This document shows positions 1-11,300 of a stretch of DNA of 64,000 nucleotides, piece by piece (positions within the stretch are counted from its first letter, which is position 1; every line of letters begins with the position of its first letter). The notes beneath the pieces were generated by a model. The model had not been told where the DNA came from and did no database searches. It saw nothing but the letters and a program-made list of their open reading frames with translations. Source of the stretch: Phytopythium helicoides (taxonomy: Eukaryota; Oomycota; Peronosporomycetes; Pythiales; Pythiaceae); the NCBI GenBank assembly GCA_024867545.1, contig JANFNE010000037.1, positions 62,001-126,000 on the forward strand. Direction: 5' to 3'. The position numbers and the translations under genes were made by a program.

Positions 1-1
1 T

Positions 2-484
2 CCGACTCCCACCCCGACTCCTACGCCGACTCCTACGCCAACTCCGTCCGCTTGCTCGGCCATCGAGCAAAACGTCGACTACACCGGCAACGACATTGGC
101 AGTGGTCCTGGCGCGACTGCTGAAGCCTGCTGCTCGCTTTGCCAGAACCGTTCTGGCTGCGGAGCGTACACCTGGACCAACTACAACGGCGGCACGTGCT
201 GGTTCAAGTCGGGCAAGGGGGCGACCTCAAGCTCTACTGGCGCTCGCTCAGCTGTTGTCAACCCCACGTGCACGTTGGTGAACAACATCGACTACAAGGG
301 CAACGACTTAACGAACCCGAGCAGCGCGCCGAGTACCACGGGCGCCGGATGCTGCAGCATCTGCCGCTCGACTTCTGGCTGCAAGGCGTTCACCTGGACG
401 AACCAGAACGGCGGCACTTGCTGGCTCAAGTCGGCAAGCAACGCTGGCACAGCGCTCAGCGGCGCCGTGTCGGGCACCATCTAA
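2..484 (+). CDS. PAN/Apple-domain secreted protein, 3' part
   Basis: The frame is open from base 2 to the TAA at 482-484, so the start lies outside the window. It begins with a Pro-Thr dipeptide linker (about six PT units). Two PAN/Apple-like modules follow, at about residues 18-75 and 82-160 of the visible part. Each has the pattern NxDYxGND, a CCSxC pair, SGCxAxTWTN and GGTCWxKS. PAN/Apple modules bind carbohydrate or protein ligands. The Thr/Pro linker plus PAN arrangement is typical of oomycete CBEL-like cellulose-binding elicitor lectins, but no cellulose-binding module is visible here because the 5' part is missing. The function (wall or host carbohydrate binding, extracellular) is inferred from the family. 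Confidence 0.8.
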   Translation, partial: PTPTPTPTPTPTPTPSACSAIEQNVDYTGNDIGSGPGATAEACCSLCQNRSGCGAYTWTNYNGGTCWFKSGKGATSSSTGARSAVVNPTCTLVNNIDYKGNDLTNPSSAPSTTGAGCCSICRSTSGCKAFTWTNQNGGTCWLKSASNAGTALSGAVSGTI

Positions 485-675
485 GAGCTGGATCAGCAGC
501 TCTTCTCCCATGCATGGGTCTACTTATCACTCACGGGTGATACATTTGCGTAGCACAACAATGAAATTCAAAATCGAGACCTTCAACGAAATCTGTCTGT
601 TCCTACTTTACTACTACGTCACTCATAAACACTCGATGCGCCGCAGACTACGCAAACCTCCTCAAATGGGTAGCT

Positions 676-3600
676 TTACGCCACATCTGCGACTGGAACG
701 GGTGTCGTGCTCTCGAGCTCTTCCTCTTCGTCATCGCTCGTGTCGTCAAAATTAATCTTCTTGGTGATGCCATCATCGTCAACTTCCGATAGTGCTGTCG
801 CGACTTCGACCGTCGCCGTGGTCGTCTCCACCACAACATCCTCCTCTACAACTGTCTCCTCGTCACGGCTGGGAATTACAATGACTCCACCAGCAACAGC
901 AACGGGGCCAGCCTTCGAGTCCGATGTAGTTGACAGCGAAAACTCGTCGGACGCAGATCCGGATTGCGACGAGCTGCGTGAGCCACGCGTCTTGGGCCGG
1001 CGAGCCTTTGCCCCGACGTTGCCGAGAGCAGCTTGCGTGTGTGCGGCCTCCATCGGGTTGAAGTTGGCGTGCATCCGCTCGGCAAACATGACACGCAGTT
1101 GCTGCTGGCGCGTTTGCGACTTGTTGGAGTTTTCCTCCTGCAGCCGTCGCCGCCGGTCCTGTTGCACTTGGGCACGCTGAGCATAGACACCTGAATTTTG
1201 ATAACTCAAATAGCGTGGCACAACACTGTCGAGCTTCTTCTTGTGTGACCGCTCAGCGAGAACGCGAGCGAAGGCGTCGTTCGGCTCCGCTCTTGCAACA
1301 CCTGGGTGGCGAGCTGAAGTGCCGGCGAGCGAGGATCGGCGACTGACGGCATCTGCAAGGCTATCGCGCTTGACACTGCCCAAACTGCGGCGGCGATTGA
1401 CGACGCTGGCTTCTCCGTTTGACTCCGCCGGCCCAGAATGGATAATATCCTTTATCTTGCTCTGAACATTAGCATAACGCTTGCTTTTGAACATAGCTGG
1501 CTTCTGCACCGGAGCTGGAGTTTCTTGCGGGGGCGGAGCAGGTTTCTTCACTTCTGGCTGTGCCTTCGCTGGCGCGTTGATAATGCCGCGCACTTTGCTC
1601 TGCACGTTTGCGTAGCGCTTGTTGCGGTACAGTGGTTGCTTAGGCTCCTCAAGAGGAGGGGATAGGTCCTCGATAGCAACTTCAGGTGACGACTTGGCCC
1701 GGAAAGACGCCGTCGGCGCCATGATGGACGCGCGCTTCGGCGCAACAGGGACCGTCGGCACGAATTCGCCCTTCGGCTTGGAAACAGGTTTAGGTGGTGC
1801 GTCTCGAGCCCATGAATCTTCGGAGCGACTCTCAGAGCCTCCACGCTTCGCTGCCGAAGATGCCGTTGGTGCCATGATAGATGCACGCTTTGGGGCGACA
1901 GGAACCGTTGGAGGCGGAGGCGGGGGCTTCACAAAACCAGTCTCTGAGATTTCTGGCTTGGCATTCGGAGAAGCTCGAGCTCGAACTGCTGGCTTCTTCG
2001 TCGCTTCGGCCTGATGCTTGGCAGCGTATGAAGCGGTTGGCGCCATGATGGAGGCGCGCTTCGGTGGAACTGGTACAGTCGGCGCGGCAGGTGGCGGTTT
2101 CACGAATCCGGTTTCCGAGATTTCAGGCTTCGCGTTCGGAGCGGGTCGAGGTCGAGTTAACGGCTTTTTCACCTCTTCTGTCTGAAGTTTGGCGGCGTAC
2201 GATGCCGTTGGAGCCATGATAGAGGCGCGCTTCGGAGGCACCGGCACAGTGGGAGGTGGAGGAGGAGGCTTGATAAAGCCAGTGTCAGACACGCTAGGCT
2301 TTGCATCGCTGCTTGAGGCGCGGGTGCGAGACGGTGCCTTAGATGAAAGTGCGTCATCCCCAAACTGTTTGGCAGACGAAGAAGCAGTTGGGGCCATGAT
2401 AGAAGCACGCTTTGGTGGGACTGGGACTGTTGGAGGTGCTGGAGGAGGTTTCACAAAACCAGTGCTCGATGGAGGACTAGCGTACTTGGATCCGGAGCTT
2501 GAACGAGAGCGGCTTCGCGTGGGAGTGACGCTAAATGAGCCGTCCTCACTCGATCTCCGGGCTAGAGACGAAGCCGTTGGCGCCGTCACAGACGACTTGC
2601 GTGTAGGCGTCGGATGCATCTCTTCCAGATGCCGCTTCTCCACGACGGGGCTCATAGCCACACTCTGAAGGTTCTCTGTTACATGGGATGCCAAGTCCTC
2701 GTAGTCGTCTTCTCCGTCTGTAGAGACGCGCTCACCCACAACGACCGTGTCGTCTGCCTTCACTGTGTCATCATCCTCCATGACAAATGATCGCTCCGTC
2801 GTGAGCATAGGGCGAGATCGAGTCTTCTTGTCTTGAGATTGAGGAGCTGCCTCTGTGTTTGAAGAGATTCCATTTTGGACAGCATCAGAGTGCTGGATTG
2901 AAGTAGAGTCCTCGGCGCCACCAATCTCGAGCTCATCGATCGTCATTACGTGTGTCACCTCTGTGCGATGCCCAGATGACTTGGGCTCTTCTGGGGCATC
3001 AACGGTGGTGCCAGATTCACTCTCCGTTACAGGCTCGTTTGTAGCACTGTCGCGGTAGTAAAACGCGGCAACGTCCAAAGATGTGGGAGCAACCTGGAAA
3101 TCAGCATGCTCTTGTTGAGCAACCGCTTCTACGTCAGGTTGTGACTCGATCGTCACTTCGGCCTCTTCGACAAATGCATTCGCAGAGGTTGTATCAGTCA
3201 CTTCCAGCACCTCTTCATCGAGACGTTCACTCTTCGCGACAATTTCTTCTTGGTATTTGTCTTCGACCACGAATTCGCGTGTGAAAGTAGCAGCATCCCC
3301 GGCTTCCGGGACTTCATCAGTAACTGATTCGGAGGTTTCGGTGTTAGACGAGAGGACCTCTTTGGAAACAGTCTCGCTGTGAAACTCCATGGACACGCTC
3401 GCTTCTTTGATCTCGGTGTAACTTGCGTCAGTATGGGCATTCACCTCTGGGACATCGACCACACCTTCAACCTCCAGTTTGGCAGCGTCAGTGTGATCCT
3501 CAACCACACCAACCGAGTCTTCGACAGCTTCAACTGCAAACGATGTAGAGGTTGCCTCTTCACTTGCCGCCGTCGTCAGAACCTCAGTCTCTGATGACTC

Positions 3601-5022
3601 TTCGATGTCTAACGGCTCGGTCGTGGCCTGAATATCGTCTGAAAAAGCGAAGTCATCATCCACCACCGTCTGACTTGCTTCCACTCCAGGAGCCACCACA
3701 ACTTCAGCTTCCGAAGCCTCTTGCACGTCCTCCGTCACAACAAAACTCGCAATTTCAACCTCCTCGCGAGAAGTTTCCACAAGCTCGACGGTCTCCACAG
3801 TAGTCGAAGCCACCGACTCCGCCTCCAATGTCGAGTGCTCTTCAACACCCTCTGTCGTTGTCACCGTCGACGTTTCGCCGTTCAGAACGGGCACCTCCTC
3901 GCTTTCAGTCTGCTTTAGATTGGAGCTGGTCGTCACCACAGTCTCGGTCTCGATTGTGGTTGCCTCCACAGTCTCTTCACGTGCATCAACAGCGACATCC
4001 TCGCTTACTGTCTGCTCCAGACTAGCAAATGCTTCGTTATTGGTCGTCGCTGTCTCTGTCCTGAACGAGGTAGCCTCTTCGTGTGCAACAACAGCGGCCA
4101 CCTCCGCCACAGACTCCTCCAGAGCAACAGCCGAGCCAACACTAGAGGTTCCCGACTCTGTTTTTGATGTGGCAGTCTCCACCGTCTTGACGTATGAAAC
4201 CGCTTCGATGTCTGCGCTCACGGATTCCTCAACGTGGGAACTAGTCGTCGTCTCCACCGTGAACACAGTAGTCTTCTCATGGGCAACTTCAACGACTTCC
4301 TCGACTGCATTCTCCTCCTGAGCAACGGTAACTTCCTCAACGCCAGGTGTCGTCACTGTATCTGTCGTGAACGCCGTTTCCTCATGTGCAACAACAGCAG
4401 TCTCCTCAACTGCAGTCTCCTGCTGGGCAACAGCAGATTCCTCAACGCTAGTTGCTGTCGTCGTCACCGTCTCTGTAGTCAACGTGGTCGTCTCCACCGT
4501 CTCCTCATGAGCAACTTCAACGACTTCCTCGAACGCAGTCTCTTGCACAGCAACAGCGACTTCCTCAACGCTAGTTGCTGTCGTCGTCACCGTCTCGGTG
4601 GTGGACGCAGTCGCCTCCACCGTTTCTTCATGTGCAACAACAGCAATCTCCTCGACCGCAGTCTCCTGCTGAGCAACAGCAACTTCCTCAATACTAGTTG
4701 CCGTCACCGTCTCAGTCTTCAGCACTGTCGTCTCCTCACGAGCAGCTTCAACAACCTCCTCGGCCACAGCTTCCTCCCGAGCAGCAGCAGCTTCCTCAAC
4801 ACCAGTCGCCACCGCAACTTTCTCCTCATGCGCAACGACAGCAACGTCGTCCGCCTTTCCCGCCTCCTCCTCCGGCTCTGTCAGCGGCTCCACCAGCGAC
4901 GCGCGCTCATCGTCGCCCGCCGCCGAGCTGACCATCGAATTGGCCAGCGAGCTGCTCTCGGAGGCCGCGCTGGCGCTGGACGACGCGCGCTTCTTTGCTT
5001 TGCTCTTGGCCTTTCGCCCCAT
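676..5022 (-). CDS. Acidic repeat-rich protein with KRASIMAPTAS repeats
   Basis: About 1448 aa. The open frame runs further upstream to a GTG, but the first ATG is at 5022 and starts a very basic head (MGRKAKSKAKK), so I chose it. Residues about 60-450 are degenerate repeats rich in Glu, Val, Thr and Ala (VEEVAVAQQETAVEE, AHEETVETTT). An acidic unstructured stretch follows. Residues about 800-1110 hold five copies of KRASIMAPTAS preceded by PPPPTVPVPP, plus one degenerate copy near 813. Two copies of KRYANVQSK(V/I) lie near residues 1136 and 1184, followed by a Lys/Arg/Gln-rich helix-forming segment and an acidic tail. No catalytic domain is seen. The NVQSK core resembles the repeat core of tau/MAP2/MAP4, so a cytoskeletal role is possible but only inferred. 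Single exon. Confidence 0.75.
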   Translation of the reverse strand: MGRKAKSKAKKRASSSASAASESSSLANSMVSSAAGDDERASLVEPLTEPEEEAGKADDVAVVAHEEKVAVATGVEEAAAAREEAVAEEVVEAAREETTVLKTETVTATSIEEVAVAQQETAVEEIAVVAHEETVEATASTTETVTTTATSVEEVAVAVQETAFEEVVEVAHEETVETTTLTTETVTTTATSVEESAVAQQETAVEETAVVAHEETAFTTDTVTTPGVEEVTVAQEENAVEEVVEVAHEKTTVFTVETTTSSHVEESVSADIEAVSYVKTVETATSKTESGTSSVGSAVALEESVAEVAAVVAHEEATSFRTETATTNNEAFASLEQTVSEDVAVDAREETVEATTIETETVVTTSSNLKQTESEEVPVLNGETSTVTTTEGVEEHSTLEAESVASTTVETVELVETSREEVEIASFVVTEDVQEASEAEVVVAPGVEASQTVVDDDFAFSDDIQATTEPLDIEESSETEVLTTAASEEATSTSFAVEAVEDSVGVVEDHTDAAKLEVEGVVDVPEVNAHTDASYTEIKEASVSMEFHSETVSKEVLSSNTETSESVTDEVPEAGDAATFTREFVVEDKYQEEIVAKSERLDEEVLEVTDTTSANAFVEEAEVTIESQPDVEAVAQQEHADFQVAPTSLDVAAFYYRDSATNEPVTESESGTTVDAPEEPKSSGHRTEVTHVMTIDELEIGGAEDSTSIQHSDAVQNGISSNTEAAPQSQDKKTRSRPMLTTERSFVMEDDDTVKADDTVVVGERVSTDGEDDYEDLASHVTENLQSVAMSPVVEKRHLEEMHPTPTRKSSVTAPTASSLARRSSEDGSFSVTPTRSRSRSSSGSKYASPPSSTGFVKPPPAPPTVPVPPKRASIMAPTASSSAKQFGDDALSSKAPSRTRASSSDAKPSVSDTGFIKPPPPPPTVPVPPKRASIMAPTASYAAKLQTEEVKKPLTRPRPAPNAKPEISETGFVKPPPAAPTVPVPPKRASIMAPTASYAAKHQAEATKKPAVRARASPNAKPEISETGFVKPPPPPPTVPVAPKRASIMAPTASSAAKRGGSESRSEDSWARDAPPKPVSKPKGEFVPTVPVAPKRASIMAPTASFRAKSSPEVAIEDLSPPLEEPKQPLYRNKRYANVQSKVRGIINAPAKAQPEVKKPAPPPQETPAPVQKPAMFKSKRYANVQSKIKDIIHSGPAESNGEASVVNRRRSLGSVKRDSLADAVSRRSSLAGTSARHPGVARAEPNDAFARVLAERSHKKKLDSVVPRYLSYQNSGVYAQRAQVQQDRRRRLQEENSNKSQTRQQQLRVMFAERMHANFNPMEAAHTQAALGNVGAKARRPKTRGSRSSSQSGSASDEFSLSTTSDSKAGPVAVAGGVIVIPSRDEETVVEEDVVVETTTATVEVATALSEVDDDGITKKINFDDTSDDEEEELESTTPVPVADVA

Positions 5023-5529
5023 GACGTCGCGCCCGCCGCGGGAAATTCTCACAGTGACCAGCGGCGCATCGGGGCGGGAAAGAGCGGCGGATCCGCGCGC
5101 TTCTCTTTCTGAATTTGTCTTTCTCTCTCCCACCGAAACCACTGTTCTGCGCCAGAGAAGACACTCTGGAAATGGATCCGTCACGACAATTCATTTGAAA
5201 ATTACCTCCAAAAACACATGGTGAGGCCCCGCGTGGTGTGCGCCACGTTGACGGAAAAGTTGCGGGAAGGTGAACCTGATCAGCTCCGCGCAGCTGCGGC
5301 GGGCTTATAGCTTTTTCGCCATCACCACCACTGCCCTTCAAGCTCAAACGCGCCATTCGTCTACAAGTCAGTTACAGTATAGCTTTCACTCCAAGCAGCT
5401 CAAGAAGCCAAGTCGAGGAATGATCCGATCGATCCGTGCATTGATAAATTAAGTTTCTCTGGTGGCCGCCACTTGCGGCTTCCCTACTACATACACACCC
5501 ACTCGCTATGATGTACACACTCCACTCAC
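5023..5529. other. Intergenic region, no gene seen
   Basis: About 0.5 kb separates the start of the repeat-rich protein gene from the stop of the bZIP gene; both genes run on the minus strand. Short open frames here have no recognisable content. It should hold the promoter of the repeat-rich gene and the terminator of the bZIP gene, but I see no clear motif. Confidence 0.5.
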
Positions 5530-7026
5530 TCACGCCCGGAGGTCAAAGTCCACCAGCTCAATGTCGGCAAACCCCATGTCCTCCTGCAGGTAGTCGTTCA
5601 CGAACAAACCCTCCCAGCGCAGCACGACCGTCGAGAACGCCTTCATGAGCTCGTCGATGAGCACCTCGGGCTGCTTGCCATCGCACTCGAACCCGCCCAC
5701 GCCCTGCACGAGGCAGCCCTCGATGCGCGTGCCGTCCTCGAGCACCTTGGTCACATCCTCGAAAATGTACCCGTTGCACTCCTTCTCGACGCCGTACTTG
5801 ACGCTCTTAAGCTCGCCAATCGACCGCTCGGCCACGACCCAGCGGCTACCGTTGCAGCCATCCACGGGAGACGCGAACTGCACGGTCAGCGACTGGTTCA
5901 TGGGCTTGCCCGGCAGCGCCTTGACGGTGCGCATGATCTTGACGTGCTCGTTGATGACCTTGAGCGTCTCCTTCTCGCGGATCTCGGTGAACGTCTCGAT
6001 GTATCGCGAGACGTCGACGTGGTGCTGGCGCTGGGCCAGCTCGTACGCGCGGAAGCCCGGGAAGAACTTGCGGTCCTTGGCAAAGTACCGGTTGCCGTCC
6101 ATCCAAAAATCAAAGTCCCAGCCGAAGATCTGCGTCGACGTGAAGATCGGGCATGTCGAGCCGAGCATGCCAATGAGCGCGCGCTTGGTGTCGGCGACAA
6201 TGTCCAGCAGCATCTCGGGGTAGCCCTCGTCGTTCCAGAAGTCGACGCGATCCTCCACTTCGAAGTCGCACTCGGTCGGAACCGCAGCAGCGGGCAGCTT
6301 GGCCAGCGGAGACATGCTCGGCTGGAGGTCCTCGGGCTTCATCGGGTCGAACGCCGGCGTGTGGACGCTCTCGGGCTCGAGCTCCAGCACTGTGGCGTCG
6401 AAGGCTGCGTCGTCGCATGGGTGCGAGGCGCCGAGGCGCTGCATGAGCAGCGCGTTCTCACGCTCGAGCGCGTCCGCGCGGTCTCGCTGCTGGCGCAGCT
6501 CCCACTCGTACGACTTGATGGTGTGCGCGATGAACTCCTCGAGCTGGAAGACCTTCTTGCGCAGGTCCTCCGTCTCCTTGCGCTGGCGGTCTCGGCACCT
6601 GCGCGATGCGGCGCGCACTTGCTCGCGGCGGCGCTGCGCCTTGCGCTGCAGGATGGCCTCTGGGCTGAGCCCCTCGAGCGAGGCGCTCAGGCGCTTGGGC
6701 GCGCTGGGCTTGGTCGTCGCGGGCTCGGAGCGCTCGTCGTCCGAGCGCGAGCTCGAGTCGGTGCGCGGCGACTGGCCGTCCTTGTCGCCCAGCGGCGACG
6801 AGGGCTCAAGCATGCGGCGCTTGGTCTCGAGCAGCTGATGGCAAAGCGGCGAGGCCGCGGACAGGTCGAAGCCGTCGGCGGTGGCGTCAGGGAAGGCCGA
6901 CACGTCGTCGTGCTCGCGCTCCAGGCGCTTGGTGCCGCTCAGACGCGGCGCCACAGCGGCCAGCGGGATGCTGAAGCCCAGCGGGGCGGCCACAGCGTCG
7001 TCCAGTGGCTCGAGGCTCGGCGCCAT
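5530..7026 (-). CDS. bZIP transcription factor, variant basic region
   Basis: About 498 aa, single exon. The open frame continues upstream only to a GTG at 7104; the first ATG is 7026. The bZIP lies at about residues 128-195: a basic region containing RRREQVRAASRRCRDRQRK, followed by a coiled coil (ETEDLRKKVFQLEEFI...ERENALLMQRL). At the position normally held by the invariant DNA-contacting Asn (NxxAAxxC/SR) there is Val (codon 6616-6618, GTG). Oomycete bZIPs with Asn replaced by Cys, Val and other residues are known in Phytophthora. The C-terminal half (about residues 265-490) is a conserved-looking domain with aromatic and charged blocks that resembles the START-like region common after the bZIP in oomycete proteins; that assignment is less certain. 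Expected role: nuclear gene regulation with altered DNA specificity. Confidence 0.85.
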   Translation of the reverse strand: MAPSLEPLDDAVAAPLGFSIPLAAVAPRLSGTKRLEREHDDVSAFPDATADGFDLSAASPLCHQLLETKRRMLEPSSPLGDKDGQSPRTDSSSRSDDERSEPATTKPSAPKRLSASLEGLSPEAILQRKAQRRREQVRAASRRCRDRQRKETEDLRKKVFQLEEFIAHTIKSYEWELRQQRDRADALERENALLMQRLGASHPCDDAAFDATVLELEPESVHTPAFDPMKPEDLQPSMSPLAKLPAAAVPTECDFEVEDRVDFWNDEGYPEMLLDIVADTKRALIGMLGSTCPIFTSTQIFGWDFDFWMDGNRYFAKDRKFFPGFRAYELAQRQHHVDVSRYIETFTEIREKETLKVINEHVKIMRTVKALPGKPMNQSLTVQFASPVDGCNGSRWVVAERSIGELKSVKYGVEKECNGYIFEDVTKVLEDGTRIEGCLVQGVGGFECDGKQPEVLIDELMKAFSTVVLRWEGLFVNDYLQEDMGFADIELVDFDLRA

Positions 7027-8334
7027 GTGAGGTTGGCTCTCTCTCGGTCGGGGGAATGGGAGCGGGGACTGCGCGGCCGGCGGAGAGTTCGGCAATGGCC
7101 TCACGGAGCTGTCGACGAGCGAGGGGGGCCGCGGCGGCGGCGCAGCCTACGGTACGGCAGTAAGCAGCCCCGGCGCGCCGCGCGCTCATGCAACTCTGGG
7201 CTCTTCTCTCGCCTTCTTCCCATCACGCGTGGGCTTGTGGATGTGATCTCCGGACCTGCTGGATAGAGTACCCTGGAGAAAGAGATAATGTGAGCGCTTG
7301 GGTCGGAGACCTGGTGGAGTACGCGGCGGTATTGTGGAACCTGATACATCGTGTGTGACGGAGGCTGGGAAAAATGCGCACACCACACTTTTCATGCGTC
7401 TGATGAAGAAACACACACACTTTTTGCCGGGGTTGACGCCCCTCAACGAGTCATGACGCTCCAAATGCGTTTTACAAGACACCCGGCTGCTTGGACTTTA
7501 CAGTGTAGACACGACGCCCCTAGCAACACCAGAACGCTCGACGCTTTGAGTTTCCATTGACACTTGGGATTGACAAGTTTGACAGCCAGGTGGCGAAACG
7601 GCTGACATGCATGTGGACGAGTCCGCCATGAAAAGATGCGCGAGCGTCGCCGTTCGAAATCCCCTTCCATTCGGGTGGCTGTGCTGCAGCCGCCAAACAC
7701 GCCCGCCGCGTGATGAAATGTGTACGTATTCGAGGCCTGCTCCTCCCCGGTGCACCCACTCGTCCGTCGCCGAGGGCGACGTGAAGCTGATCCCGCGCCG
7801 GCTTTCGCGAAAATCCTGCCTCTGCTCGGCGACTTGAAAAGCGAGGCGCCCGCCCTCTGTTCGCGGGGTCAGTCAGCCCACTCTCGACGCGCAGGAAAGG
7901 CGCCGGAGCATAGAACCCCGCGGGTCCGCTCCAAATCACAGCGACTGGCGCCGCCGATTGGCCGCCGTTGCAACCCGTCCATCCAACGGCGGGAAGCAGC
8001 CCCCTTCGTCGACGGCGCGCGGCTGCCGATTGGTCCAGCGCGGGGACGTCACGACGCCCTGCGTGCACGACGCAGGCGGCACGGCCGTCAGCTTCTGATG
8101 TGTGTGCGCGTCTGGTAGTGATGTGCACCTGCTCCATCTCCCCTGTAAACGAAAATCGTCGACTTGATGCCCCCCCCGCGCATACAGAGCACCAATCACA
8201 GTCTCCGCTTACGTCGCGCTCGCTGTCGACGAATTTCGCAGCCGTCTGATCCGCAACGTCACACTCACACACACAAAAGGAGCCACCATGATAAAAAAGA
8301 GACTTGCCTTTTCGTCGGAGTTGTTTGCTCAAGC
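7027..8334. promoter_or_regulatory. 1.3-kb intergenic region with CCAAT-type motifs
   Basis: This lies between the bZIP start and the Rab3GAP stop, both on the minus strand, so it is the upstream region of the bZIP gene. CCGATTGG-type (inverted CCAAT) motifs occur near 7952 and 8026 and a CCAAT near 8190. The long open frame on the minus strand (about 7520-8332) lacks an early ATG, shows no domain and is probably chance in GC-rich DNA. I see no gene. Confidence 0.35.
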
Positions 8335-11300
8335 TCAGAACTCGGCCTCGGCCAGTGCTAGCGCGAACCGCACCGTGTTTTTCCGGAAGGCCGCGTACAT
8401 GCGGTTGACGACGAGCGGGCTAGCTTCAAGTCCCATCTCCGCCGCGCCTGTGGACGAAAAGCGCCCGTCCGCGACTGAGCCGACCTCGAACACGCTCGCC
8501 GCGTCGGCATCCTCGTCGGCCTCGCTGTCGTCCGACGCCTCGCTCTCCTCGTGGTAGTCGCGGAGGAATGGACGCGGGCACACGCAGCGGAGAATGTACT
8601 CGCGCTCGACTGGCCCCGCCATCGACGGGTTCGCCAGCACGATCGACGCCACGCGCGCGCGGATTGGCGCGGCCTTGAGCAGCTGAGATATGCGTCGCCC
8701 AACTGCAAGCGCCGAATTATTGCTACTCTCGTCCTTGCACACTCCAGCCGGAAGCGACCGGAGCAGCAGAAGGTTGATCAGCTCGAGCGCCTCGTCGGCG
8801 GCGGCTTCAAAGTACTGGAACAATCCTAGTGCGTTCGACACAAGCGCCTCCACGCATTCAATGCCGCGCACGAGCTTCCAGCACGCGTCCAGCGCCATTT
8901 CGAACGCCACTTGCATTTGGCTCATCGCTCGGTCCTGCTCGTCCTTCTGCCCTGCCGGGAATGCCACCTCCGACTCGGCGAGCGCCTCGTCCAACATCGC
9001 GATCGCGCGGTTGCCGTGAGTGCGAAGCTCATGGATTGCCCCGTGGACGATGGGCAGTTTCTCTGTGGGAACCGGCAACAGCGCCGTATCGAGCGCGAAG
9101 AACGCGCCAGAGATGGCACCAGCGAGCGCTTGGTGCAGCATCTCGTGCGGAGACATCGTCTCCAGGTAGTGAAAGAGCTTCTCGGACTCCTGAACGGGAT
9201 CAAACAGCGGTTTCTGTCGGCTTGCAGGCACCGGAGGGCTCGTCTCCCACATGTGCTGCCAAATGTGCTCTTTTGAAGGCCCAAAGCGCATGCGGTCCGA
9301 CAGCATTCCCTGCTTCTCGAACCACCAAACGTCTTTACCCTCTGGAGGCAGATTCGCTGCGATCTGATCGGCCATGAGCGGGTCGTCGAAGGCAATCCAG
9401 TCTTTCGGCGAGTACCACCGGATGAAATCCACGAGGCAACTGCCTGGGTTTGCAGCCTTGAACGCCTGCATGTCCGAGATGAGTACCGTGCTCTGGATCT
9501 GCTGGCGAAGCATGGCAGATTCGAGGCTCACACCAAGGCGCGTGAGCAGGTCCTGCTGCTGCTTAGCGACATCCTCTGTCATCGGCACTGCGATCTGGGT
9601 TGCCGGCTCGATCATTGGAGTGTTCGTTCGTAAGCAGACAACTCCAGGGATTACGCCCAATCCACCCTCAGAAGTTGACACAGTCTTGGGTTGCTGATGA
9701 GAGGTGGAGCGGGGGGATTCACGCTGCTCAACCGTGTCAAAGAACTCGTCGTCACTAGGGCTTCCTCCCTCCACTTCCTCGACCACGACTTCATCGACGA
9801 TGTCGTCGTCATTGTCACCATCACCTTCATCCAGCGTAAACCCAGTCAGTTCGGACATGGTCGAGCGCGATGAAGGAGCCGGAGCCGTTTGGCGTTGCGA
9901 CCGCGCGACTTCGGCTTCACGAAGGATACAGCAATTGAGGAGCTGGAGCTTCTGGTGGAGGAGGCACTGATGGAAGTCGGGCTTTGGCAGCTGGAAGGTT
10001 TCCGAGTCGAGCAGAAACAATGCGCTCAAAGAGGTCGAGCTCCCGCTGTGGCCGCCTGCACCGTTGTCACCCGCTGTGCTCTTCAAGATGACAAATTATA
10101 TCCGCTCATATCAGTCCTGTGATATGAGGACAGCAGCCATATGTGTCAAAAGACACGTACCATGAATGGCAGCAACTTGTGCTGGAACCAACGTTCGCGA
10201 AGCCCCTTGACAAACTCCACCCACAGCAGCGCCATCGAATTGATCCCGTCTGCAGTGCAACCACAATTGATGTTAGAAAGCAAGCAAGAGTGGGTTCGCC
10301 TCTCCAGACAAAACATTACTCACGCAGATGTCCCATTCGGCAAGCAATGATAGACACAAGCTGACCGACAGGAGCTCCATGCGCCACTGCACTCGACGAT
10401 GACACGTTGTCATTGGTTGCGTGTAAGAGCTCTTCCTGATCAAAAATCTCTGTAATAGTACGCCGGATCTCTTCGACGTCGGCTGCTTTCCACGTCGCTG
10501 CCGAGATAATCGACCCGATAGCGCTTCCAATAACCGCTGCTGCTCGAGAAGAAGGAATGGATTCTGACAATCGTGAGCTTGATGCTCCTTCCGTCGAGCT
10601 TTCCTTGCCGACTGACGGAGGTGGTGTCGAAGTGGTCACCGAAGTGCTACTAGATGTCGAAGATGGCGGATAGTCGTTAATGTTAGGGGCCAGCTCCGAC
10701 ACTAGAATATCCTTGCTGAGCTCCTTCGAGTTGGAATACGCCTGCACAAGGTTGGCAATCATCTTGCTCAAAGCAAGTTGGGGCTTCCGAGCATTTTCTG
10801 ACACAAGATTATGAAACTCGATCTTTAGTGTCCAATCTGGTGCAGTCTGTGGGTCCAGCGTCGAGTGCACGACGTTATCCACGTAAGTGCCTTCGCGCAG
10901 GTTTGGCCATCCAACTTTCAGCTTCATACCGGTCACGGGAGAACTTGGTGGTCCCAGATTCGGCGTCATGCGGTGGCTAAAGACGTGATTCGAGATCTGC
11001 TGAATATGTGAGGGCTGCTGTTTGTGCGTGGATACGAGGAACTCCAACCATTCCGCTGGGTGTTTCGAGGTATCCACTGCAGAGTCGTCCCGAGGGTCTT
11101 CCGAACGCGTCCAGTGGTACCCGAACGAGGCAGAGACCGCCATGCTCATTCCAATTGTCCCAGTATCTTCAACCGCAAGCCGGCATTTCTCTTCGATTCG
11201 CGGTGGTAGCTGGAGCTTCTGCTTGAAGAAATCGAGCAGTCCACTGATGCAACTCTGGTTCGGGTTGAGCTCTGGCACAGAATCCGTCTCCAGCGCGATG

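Noticed and set aside
5944..7266. 440-codon plus-strand frame opposite the bZIP gene
   Set aside because: It is the antisense shadow of a clear bZIP coding region.
7520..8332. Long minus-strand open frame (270 codons)
   Set aside because: No ATG at its head, no domain or membrane segment, Arg/Ala-rich composition typical of chance frames in GC-rich DNA.
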